A DNA stretch of 64,000 bases. It comes from Streptomyces sp. B21-083 (GTDB taxonomy: Bacteria; Actinomycetota; Actinomycetes; Streptomycetales; Streptomycetaceae). This document shows positions 57,626 to 64,000 of the stretch, piece after piece (the stretch's first letter is position 1; every line of letters begins with the position of its first letter). Below the pieces are notes generated by a model, which worked only from the letters and a program-made list of their open reading frames with translations, was not told the origin of the DNA and ran no database searches. Where the stretch lies: assembly GCF_036898825.1 (NCBI RefSeq), contig NZ_JARUND010000001.1:4774001-4838000 (forward strand). The letters are read 5' to 3'. A program made the translations under genes and the position numbers.

Positions 57626-59167
57626 CTAGGCGGCCTTCACCCGCTCACCCCGTTCCCCCCGCTCAGCCCTGCGCAACAACAACGCCGCGACCAGACCACC
57701 CAGCAAAACAGCCCCCGCCCCCACCAACTGACTGGTCTCCAAGCCGGAGGCGAACGCCTCCGTGATACGCGCCCGCTCCGCAGCCGACCCCGCCTCCGCC
57801 AACGCCCCCGGCAAGGACACCGCGGCAACGGAAACCAGCGCCGCGAACCGCGAGTTCAGCACCGCGCCGAGCACCGCGACCCCGAGCCCCTGCCCGAACT
57901 CCGCCACCGTGCCGTTGATCCCCGCCCCGACTCCGGCCTTCTCCGGCGGAATCGAGCTCATGATCGCGTGCGCCATGGCCGGGCTGGACACCGCGGCCCC
58001 CGTCCCGATGAGCAGCAGGCCCAGCAACGTACCCGCGTAACCGCCGGAGGCGACCGTCGCGATGGAGACGAGGCCGCACGCCATCACCGTCATGCCCAGC
58101 CCGATGGCGAGGGGCGTCCCGAGCCTGGCCGCCCATTTCGCCGCCACACCGGTGAAGTTGAGTGCGACGATCGCGAGCGCGAGCGGCGCCGTACGCAGCC
58201 CGGCCTCCAAGGGGCCGTAGCCGAGCACGAACTGCATGTGCTGGGTGAGCAGGAAGAGCGAGCCGCCCATCCCGAACGTGATCAGCACCGCACCGGCGAC
58301 CGCCCCCGTGAACCGCCGGTTCCTGAAGAAGTGCATGTCGAGCATGGGGTACGGGATCCGGCGTTCCCAGTACGCGAAGGCGCCGAGCACCACGACCGCG
58401 ACGGCCGCCGGCACCAGCACCCGGCCGGACGTCCAGCCGTGTTCCGGGCCGGAGATGATCGCGAAGACGAGCGAGGACATTCCGATCGTGGAGAGCAGCG
58501 CGCCCAGGAGGTCCGGGCGGCCGCCGGTCGGGTTCTTCGACTCGGGTACGAGAGCCACGACCGCCACCAGTCCCAGCGCCGCGACGGGGATGTTGATGAG
58601 GAAGATCGCGCCCCACCAGAAGTGGTTCAGCATGAAGCCGCCGAGGAGCGGGCCGGTGGCGAAACCCAGCGAGTTGACCGCGGCCCAGATGCCGATGGCC
58701 TTCGGCTGCTCCTCGGGCGTGAAGATCTGCATCACCACGGCGAGGGTGGTCGTCATCAGCAGCGCGCCACCGACGCCCATCCCGGCACGCGCCGCGATCA
58801 ACTGGCCGGTGCTGTCGGCCAGTCCGGCGGTCAGTGAGCCCACGCCGAACAGGGCGAGGCCCGCGATCAGCATCTTCTTGCGGCCGTAGCGGTCGGCCGC
58901 GCTGCCGGCGGTGAGCAGCAGGCCCGACTGGACCAGCGAGTACGCGTTGATCATCCACTGGATGTCGGACGTACCGGCGCCCAACTCCCGGGTGAGCGAG
59001 GGGATCGCGACGTTCAGGACGGTGTTGTCGAGCAGCACGGTGAGCAGCGCGAGACAGATGACACCGAGGATCAGCCAGCGCTGGGGGTGGCTCTGGGGAT
59101 GACCCTGGGGACGGCCCTGGGCGGGCGGCGACTCCGGGTGGTTCGCCTGGGGGGACGTAGAAGACAT
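57626..59167 (-). CDS. DHA2-type MFS exporter (EmrB/QacA-like)
   Basis: 513 aa from ATG 59167. Fourteen membrane segments after a Pro/His/Gln-rich lead of ~28 residues. Typical motifs: LDNTVLNVAIPSLTRELG (motif D1), GSAADRYGRKKMLIAGLALF (motif A), FATGPLLGGFMLNHFWWGAI (motif C). Likely a drug or metabolite exporter. There is no clear ribosome site before the ATG, and an inverted repeat covers positions just upstream, so the promoter and operator are very close to the start. Probably controlled by the TetR protein encoded downstream. Confidence 0.9.
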   Translation of the reverse strand: MSSTSPQANHPESPPAQGRPQGHPQSHPQRWLILGVICLALLTVLLDNTVLNVAIPSLTRELGAGTSDIQWMINAYSLVQSGLLLTAGSAADRYGRKKMLIAGLALFGVGSLTAGLADSTGQLIAARAGMGVGGALLMTTTLAVVMQIFTPEEQPKAIGIWAAVNSLGFATGPLLGGFMLNHFWWGAIFLINIPVAALGLVAVVALVPESKNPTGGRPDLLGALLSTIGMSSLVFAIISGPEHGWTSGRVLVPAAVAVVVLGAFAYWERRIPYPMLDMHFFRNRRFTGAVAGAVLITFGMGGSLFLLTQHMQFVLGYGPLEAGLRTAPLALAIVALNFTGVAAKWAARLGTPLAIGLGMTVMACGLVSIATVASGGYAGTLLGLLLIGTGAAVSSPAMAHAIMSSIPPEKAGVGAGINGTVAEFGQGLGVAVLGAVLNSRFAALVSVAAVSLPGALAEAGSAAERARITEAFASGLETSQLVGAGAVLLGGLVAALLLRRAERGERGERVKAA

Positions 59168-59168
59168 G

Positions 59169-59204
59169 CTGTACACCGTAGAACAGTTCCTATACGGCGT
59201 ACAG
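59169..59204. promoter_or_regulatory. Operator-like inverted repeat at the MFS start
   Basis: CTGTACACCGTA (59169-59180) and TACGGCGTACAG (59193-59204) are inverted copies with one mismatch and a 12-bp spacer. On the minus strand the site overlaps a TATAGG -10-like box just before the ATG at 59167, so a bound repressor would block transcription. Confidence 0.7.
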
Positions 59205-59268
59205 CAGATAAAAGGCGGTGGGCCAGGAGCGAGATCGCCCCGGGCCCACCGCCCTCGAAATCCAACCG

Positions 59269-61509
59269 TCAGCTACTGCTCGTCGGCTGCGTCAGGTCGT
59301 AGAAGGTGGCCGAACCCACCGTCACCTTCTTGAAGTTGCTCTCGATCCACGAGCTGATCTGGGACGACGTACTCGTCGTGCTGCTGCTGCCGCCCATGCC
59401 ACCGCCGCCGGAGCCGCTGGAGATGAAGTAGTGGATCTTGCCGTCGGCCACGTACTTCTTGAACTCGGCCAGCGTCGGGGACGGGTCGGTGCCGTTGAAG
59501 CCGCCGATGGCCATCACCGGGTCGCCGGTGGAGAGCTGGTAACTCGCCGCGTTCTGGGCGCCGATGGCAGCCGCCGCCCAGGTGTAGTCACTGGCGTTCT
59601 TCTCCAGCAGGGTCTTGGCCGCGCTGCTGACGCTGGCGCCGTTGAGCAGACCGCCCACGCCACCGCCGCCGCCCATACCGCCACCCTCGCCGGTCGCACC
59701 GCCACCTGGCATGCCGCCCTGCTGGTTGCCCTGGCTCTGGGAGTTGCCGTTGCCCTGGGTGGAGTTGTTGCCGCCGCCGGGGAAACCGCCGGTCGGGGGC
59801 TGACCCATGCCGCCGCCCCGGGTGTTGCCGGTGCCGTTCTGCTGACCCCGCTGGCCGCCCAAACCGCCACCGCCGCCACCAGGACCGCCACCCATACCGC
59901 CGCGACCGCCCTGGACGGACGGACCCGCGGTGACGATCGAGCCGGTGTGACCCTCGTTGAGGGTGGTGAGGGAGTACGCGGTCGGACCCGCCAGCGCCGT
60001 GACGAAGCTCAACCCGACAACCACCAGGGCCAGTTGACGCCCAAGTCGGTTGACGAAGATGAGCCCCAGCGCGGCCGTGAGCCCGCCCACCAGCACCAGC
60101 CACTTCAGCCAGGGCAGGTAGTCGGAGGAACGGTTGAGGAGGACATACCCCCAGACCGCGGTGGCCGTCATGGCACCCGCGAGCGACAGCGACGCCCACA
60201 TCTTGTCCCGCTCCCGCCAGAGCAGGGCCGCGCCCATACCGACCAGCGGCGCGATGTAGGGGGCGAGGGCGACGGTGTAGTAGTCGTGGAAGATGCCCTG
60301 CATGTAGCTGAAGATCACCATGGTGATCAGCAGTGAACCGCCCCAGAGGAGGAGCCCGGCCCGGGCGGTGTCCGTGCGGTTGGCCTTGCGGCCGGCCCAG
60401 ATCGCCGCGACGAGCAGGATCAGCGCGGCCGGGATCAGCCAGGAGATCTGGCCGCCGCTGGTGGAGCTGAACATCCGGTTCCAGCCGGTCTCGCCCCACA
60501 TTCCGGTGCCGCCACCGCCACCACCACCACCACCGACGCTGCCGGTCTCGTCGCCGTTGATACGGCCAAGTCCGTTGTAGCCGAAGGTCAGTTCAAGGAA
60601 GGAGTTGTTCTGCGAGCCGCCGATGTAGGGGCGCGAGGACGCCGGCCACAGCTCGACGATCGCGACCCACCAGCCGCCCGCGACGATCATCGCGAGCCCG
60701 GCGGCCAGTATCTGTCCGATGCGCCTGCGGACACTGGTGGGCGCGAAGATCACGTAGACCAGGGCCAGCACCGGCAGGATCAGGAAGGCCTGCAGCGTCT
60801 TGACCAGGAAGGCGAAACCGATCGCCGTACCCGCCCAGAGCAGCCACTTCGTCTGGGCCTTCTCCATGGCGCGCTGGGTGCAGTAGACCGCGGTGGCCAT
60901 CAGAAGCGCGAGAAGCGCGTCCGGGTTGTTGAAGCGGAACATCAGCGCGGCGACGGGCGTCATCGCGAAGGCCGCCATCGTGAGCAGCCCGGCCGTGGCG
61001 TCGAATCGGCGCCGCACGGACGCGTACAGCACACCTGCCGTAGCGACGGCCATCAGGACCTGCGGGAACAGGATCGCGAAGGAGTTGAGGCCGAAGAGCC
61101 TGACCGACAGCGACATCGGCCAGAGGGAGGCCGGGGGCTTGTCGACGGTGATGGCGTTGGAGGCGTCGAGGGAGCCGAAGAAGAAGGCCTTCCAGGACTG
61201 GCTGCCCGCCTGAACCGCCGCCGAGTAGAAGGAGTTGGCGTATCCCGAGGCGGTCAGGTTCCAGGTGTACAGGGCGCCGATCACCAGCAGCGTGGCGAGG
61301 AACGCGGGCCGTACCCAGCGATGGTCCTCGGGCCGACCGCGCCACAGTCTGCGTACGAAGGGCTGATTGGGCTCACCGGAGGCGAGCTCGGGCCTGTCCG
61401 TGTCGGTAACCACCGTCTGCTGCACGGCGGTTGAGTGCGGCGACGGCGGCGATGAAGGGCTCGCACCCCCCGGATCCGAATAGGTCGTCTGATCGAAGTG
61501 AGTGGTCAT
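59269..61509 (-). CDS. GT39/ArnT-like glycosyltransferase with Gly-rich extracellular region
   Basis: 746 aa from ATG 61509, overlapping the GtrA gene stop as ATGA. About 12-13 membrane segments between residues 70 and 530. The lumenal DKPPASLW motif after the first segment is typical of ArnT/PMT-like enzymes that use polyprenyl-phosphate sugars. A Gly tract (GSVGGGGGGGGGTG) sits in a loop near 340, and residues 545-660 are Gly/Asn/Gln-rich (GGPGGGGGGLGGQRG), followed by an alpha/beta extracytoplasmic domain (WAAAAIGAQNAASYQLSTGD, PTLAEFKKYVADGKIHYFIS). Expected to move a sugar supplied by the upstream GT2-GtrA protein onto an external acceptor. Confidence 0.87.
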   Translation of the reverse strand: MTTHFDQTTYSDPGGASPSSPPSPHSTAVQQTVVTDTDRPELASGEPNQPFVRRLWRGRPEDHRWVRPAFLATLLVIGALYTWNLTASGYANSFYSAAVQAGSQSWKAFFFGSLDASNAITVDKPPASLWPMSLSVRLFGLNSFAILFPQVLMAVATAGVLYASVRRRFDATAGLLTMAAFAMTPVAALMFRFNNPDALLALLMATAVYCTQRAMEKAQTKWLLWAGTAIGFAFLVKTLQAFLILPVLALVYVIFAPTSVRRRIGQILAAGLAMIVAGGWWVAIVELWPASSRPYIGGSQNNSFLELTFGYNGLGRINGDETGSVGGGGGGGGGTGMWGETGWNRMFSSTSGGQISWLIPAALILLVAAIWAGRKANRTDTARAGLLLWGGSLLITMVIFSYMQGIFHDYYTVALAPYIAPLVGMGAALLWRERDKMWASLSLAGAMTATAVWGYVLLNRSSDYLPWLKWLVLVGGLTAALGLIFVNRLGRQLALVVVGLSFVTALAGPTAYSLTTLNEGHTGSIVTAGPSVQGGRGGMGGGPGGGGGGLGGQRGQQNGTGNTRGGGMGQPPTGGFPGGGNNSTQGNGNSQSQGNQQGGMPGGGATGEGGGMGGGGGVGGLLNGASVSSAAKTLLEKNASDYTWAAAAIGAQNAASYQLSTGDPVMAIGGFNGTDPSPTLAEFKKYVADGKIHYFISSGSGGGGMGGSSSTTSTSSQISSWIESNFKKVTVGSATFYDLTQPTSSS

Positions 61510-63053
61510 CGCGGGTTCCTCGGATCCTGGCTGTCGTGCGGGCGCACCGGCTGGAGCCGCGTGGTCGGGTCCCCCCAGGTGCGGTCCGCGACTTCACCGG
61601 CGCGGAACTGGTCTGTGGAGTAAGGGGAGTTGTTGTGTGTCGCGTCTGCGTACGGGCTTGTGGCGCCCGTGTTGCGTGTACTGCCTGCGGTGTACGCCTG
61701 GTAGACGGGCGAGTTCGGCGTGTGCGAGGCGCCCACCGAGGACGAGGACGAGGACGTGGACGTGGGCGAGGGCGAGGGCGAGGACATGGACGTCGCCGAG
61801 TAGGCCGGTTCGTCGTGCTGGTCCGGGAACACCCAGGCCCTGAAGAGCAGGAACCGCAGCACGGTCGCCGCGAGGTTGGCGGCGATGAGCACCGCCAGTT
61901 CCGTGGAGTGGCCGGGGTCGCTGGTCGCCGCGTCGAGGGCGGCGAGCGAGCCGCTTGTCAGGGCCAGTCCGATGCCGAAGACGACCAGGCCCTGCGCCTG
62001 GTGCCGCACCGCCCCGCCCCGGCCGCGCACCCCGAAGGTCAGACGCCGGTTGGCCGCGGTGTTCGCGACGGCGGAGACCAGCAGCGCGAGCGCGTTGGCG
62101 ATCTGCGAGCCGGCGAAGCCGCGGAAGGCGCTGTAGAGCACCAGGTAGAAGAGGGTCGACATACCGCCGACCACACAGAACCCGACCAGTTGGCGGGCCA
62201 GCCCCTTCGGTACGTCCTTGATGTCGCGGTCGCGCGGATCGTCGCCGAAGGGCCGGGTGAGCCGGTCCAGCGGCAGCGAGCCGGTGGTCAGGGCCTTGCC
62301 CACGCGCAGCACTCCCTTCAGGTCGTCGGTCGCCGTCCTGACGATGTGGACCGTCGAGTCCGGGTCGTCGACCCAGTCGACCGGCACCTCGTGGATGCGC
62401 AGGCCCGCGCGCTCGGCGAGCACCAGCATCTCGGTGTCGAAGAACCAGCCGGTGTCCTCGATGAGCGGCAGCAGGATCCGGGCGACATCACGCCGGATGG
62501 CCTTGAATCCGCACTGCGCGTCCGAGAAGCGGGCCTGGAGCGAGCCACGCAGGATCAGGTTGTACGTCCGGCTGATGAACTCCCGCTTGGCACCGCGCAC
62601 GACGCGCGAGGAGCGGGCGAGCCGGGAGCCGATCGCCAGGTCCGAGTGACCGGAGATCAGCGGTGCCACCAGCGGCAGCAGGGCGTTCAGGTCGGTCGAC
62701 AGGTCGACGTCCATGTAGGCGAGGACGGGCGCGTCGGACGCGGACCACACGGTCCGCAGGGCCCGGCCGCGCCCCTTCTGTTCCAGCCGGAAGGACCTGA
62801 CCTCCGGTATCTCCGCCGCCAGCCGCGCCGCCACCCGGGGAGTGGTGTCCGTGGACGCGTTGTCCGCGACCGTGATGCGGAACGCGTACGGGAACGTGCG
62901 CTTGAGGTGCTCGTGGAGTCTGAGCACGCATGGCTGGAGGTCCTTCTCCTCGTTGAAGACGGGGATCACTACGTCCAGGACAGGCGTACCGGCTGCCGCG
63001 GCCGGGAGGTGCTCCCGCGCCGGCAGGGTGCCGGAAGAAGAGTCGGTTCGCAT
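61506..63053 (-). CDS. GT2 (dolichol-phosphate-mannose-synthase-like) fused to GtrA
   Basis: 515 aa from ATG 63053. Residues 25-260: GT-A fold with LDVVIPVFNEEKDL, DNASTDTTPRVAA, the metal-binding AYMDVDLSTDLNA and the FSDAQCGFKAIRRDVA / DTGWFFDTEMLVLAE motifs of polyprenyl-phosphate glycosyltransferases. Residues 295-415: GtrA, four membrane segments (LVGFCVVGGMSTLFYLVLYS, ANRRLTFG). The last ~95 residues are a Ser/Thr/Pro-rich tail. It likely makes and flips a polyprenyl-phosphate sugar for the downstream GT39 enzyme. Starts 14 bp after the histidine kinase gene. Confidence 0.9.
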   Translation of the reverse strand: MRTDSSSGTLPAREHLPAAAAGTPVLDVVIPVFNEEKDLQPCVLRLHEHLKRTFPYAFRITVADNASTDTTPRVAARLAAEIPEVRSFRLEQKGRGRALRTVWSASDAPVLAYMDVDLSTDLNALLPLVAPLISGHSDLAIGSRLARSSRVVRGAKREFISRTYNLILRGSLQARFSDAQCGFKAIRRDVARILLPLIEDTGWFFDTEMLVLAERAGLRIHEVPVDWVDDPDSTVHIVRTATDDLKGVLRVGKALTTGSLPLDRLTRPFGDDPRDRDIKDVPKGLARQLVGFCVVGGMSTLFYLVLYSAFRGFAGSQIANALALLVSAVANTAANRRLTFGVRGRGGAVRHQAQGLVVFGIGLALTSGSLAALDAATSDPGHSTELAVLIAANLAATVLRFLLFRAWVFPDQHDEPAYSATSMSSPSPSPTSTSSSSSSVGASHTPNSPVYQAYTAGSTRNTGATSPYADATHNNSPYSTDQFRAGEVADRTWGDPTTRLQPVRPHDSQDPRNPR

Positions 63054-63067
63054 GGGACCGACTTTCG

Positions 63068-64000
63068 TCAGGCCCCCTGTTGCGCCCATGTGGTGGCACT
63101 GTGCTGTGCCTGTGAGTCCGATTGCCAGTCTGTTTCGGCGGTGAGAGCAGGCAGATGCACCGTGAATATGGTCTGCCCGGGCACGCTGTCGACGGTCACG
63201 GCACCGCCGTGCGCGGTCGCCACGGCCTGCACGATGGCGAGCCCGAGTCCTGTCGACCCGGTGTTGCGGGAGCGCGCGGAGTCGCCTCGCGCGAACCGCT
63301 CGAACACATGCGGCAACAGGTCGGCCGGGATGCCCTGTCCGTCGTCCTGCACGTCCACACACAGCCACGGCCCGCGCCGCTGCACGCGCGCGGTGACGGT
63401 CGTCCCGGGCGGGGTGTGCGTACGGGCGTTGGCCAGCAGGTTCACCAGAACCTGCTGGAGCCGGGCCGCGTCCGCCAGCGCGAGCGCGGGCTCGTCGGGC
63501 AGGTCGAGCCGCCAGTTGTGGTCCCGCCCGGCGGCGCGCGCGTCGCTGATGGTGTCCACGACGAGGGGTACGAGGTCGGTCTGGTCGAACTGGAGCGGGC
63601 GCCCCGCGTCCAGGCGGGCGAGGAGCAGCAGGTCCTCGACGAGGAGGGTCATCCGGCCCGCCTCGGACTCGATCCGCCCGAGGGCGTGCCGGGTGTCGGG
63701 ACCGGTCTCCTCACGTCCACGTCTCGTCAGCTCGGCGTATCCGCGGATCGACGCCAGTGGCGTACGCAGCTCATGACTGGCGTCCGCGACGAACTGGCGT
63801 ACGCGCATCTCGCTCTGCTGGCGCGAGTGCAGGGCGCCGTGCACATGGTCGAGCATCCGGTTGAGGGCGGCGCCGACCTGGCCGACCTCGGTGTGCGGGT
63901 CGGTCTCGGACTCGGCGACCCGCTCGTTCAGGGTCACCTCCCCGGTGTGCAACGGGAGTTCGGAGACCCGGGTGGCGGTCGAGGCGACCTTGCGCAGCGG
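63068..64000 (-). CDS. Two-component sensor histidine kinase, partial
   Basis: Visible 310 codons; the N-terminus is beyond the right edge. The frame is open to the window end and begins within a HAMP domain (PLRKVASTATRVSELPLHTG). H-box ASHELRTPLASIRGYAELTR with the phospho-accepting His; N-box LVNLLANARTHTPPGT; G1 DVQDDGQGIPADL; F-box VFERFARGD; G2 GSTGLGLAIV. The Ser/Gln/His tail follows. Its response regulator should lie just outside. Same direction and close spacing suggest that the glycosyltransferase genes belong to the same transcription unit. The internal ATG at 63952 is not the true start. Confidence 0.93.
   Translation of the reverse strand, partial: PLRKVASTATRVSELPLHTGEVTLNERVAESETDPHTEVGQVGAALNRMLDHVHGALHSRQQSEMRVRQFVADASHELRTPLASIRGYAELTRRGREETGPDTRHALGRIESEAGRMTLLVEDLLLLARLDAGRPLQFDQTDLVPLVVDTISDARAAGRDHNWRLDLPDEPALALADAARLQQVLVNLLANARTHTPPGTTVTARVQRRGPWLCVDVQDDGQGIPADLLPHVFERFARGDSARSRNTGSTGLGLAIVQAVATAHGGAVTVDSVPGQTIFTVHLPALTAETDWQSDSQAQHSATTWAQQGA

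Noticed and set aside
61431..63776. A 781-codon plus-strand open frame
   Set aside because: Antisense to the well-supported GT2-GtrA and histidine kinase genes; no start signal or similarity.

Overview
The window looks like a stretch of a Streptomyces chromosome. Reasons: very high GC, many GTG starts and 4-bp GTGA/ATGA gene overlaps, Streptomyces-type families (SpoIIE/PP2C-ATPase regulators, TerD, DUF5707, tRNA adenosine deaminase-associated protein, SigF/SigN sigma factors), and the order upp - tadA - tRNA-Ser - sigF - sigN, which I recognise from S. coelicolor. No species can be named from the sequence alone.

Left part (1-7.7 kb), accessory and scarred. It holds the start of a YqiJ-like membrane gene, a TerD-family gene, and then three degenerate direct copies of the 3' end of a tRNA-Ser(GGA) gene together with its downstream terminator (1754, 2923, 7301). 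An integrase C-terminal relic lies beside the first copy. Two paralogous PIN-type toxin-antitoxin pairs sit between and after the copies. A roughly 280-bp MITE-like element with 29-bp inverted ends, an IS5-type transposase relic, and an NfeD/SPFH operon complete the segment. I read this as two stacked, decayed integrative elements at a tRNA attachment site. Relics of a sugar-use locus follow.

7.7-10.8 kb: an arsenic island with arsC, arsR, ACR3 efflux, a second arsR and ArsI (C-As lyase family), with repeated operator-like motifs in both divergent regions. 10.8-26.3 kb: a frameshifted oxidoreductase relic, two-strand membrane and secreted genes (GT-C-like protein, RTX-repeat protein behind an ECF-type promoter motif), a 987-aa multi-sensor PP2C/anti-sigma-like regulator, rutA with an isochorismatase-family gene, a deletion scar joining TetR and SnoaL fragments, an HTH-TPR regulator coupled to a GNAT gene, an epoxide-hydrolase-like protein, and a CxxCxGxG-rich membrane-anchored protein.

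26.4-31.6 kb: a complete sugar operon (lipoprotein binding protein, two permeases, GH42 beta-galactosidase) without its own ATPase or regulator. 32-41 kb: GT87-like and CopC-CopD membrane proteins, then a divergent pair controlled by a textbook 19-bp iron box: a siderophore-interacting flavoprotein on one side and a four-gene coupled operon (penicillin-acylase-type Ntn hydrolase, AlcB/DesC-like acetyltransferase, DUF985 cupin, SDR) on the other. This is the best candidate in the window for a little-described system.

41-50.3 kb is conserved core: HerA-like ATPase, LytR_C protein, upp, tadA (carrying an in-frame REP-like insertion), tRNA-Ser(CGA), sigF, sigN. 50.3-64 kb: a lipoprotein, a MarR - MFS - YceI cluster in which both the transporter and the YceI protein carry carboxypeptidase-regulatory-like beta domains, an F420-type PPOX protein, a 38-bp tandem repeat array that supplies the end of a TetR gene, a second MFS exporter with an inverted-repeat operator, and a histidine kinase - GtrA/GT2 - GT39 operon cut by the right edge.
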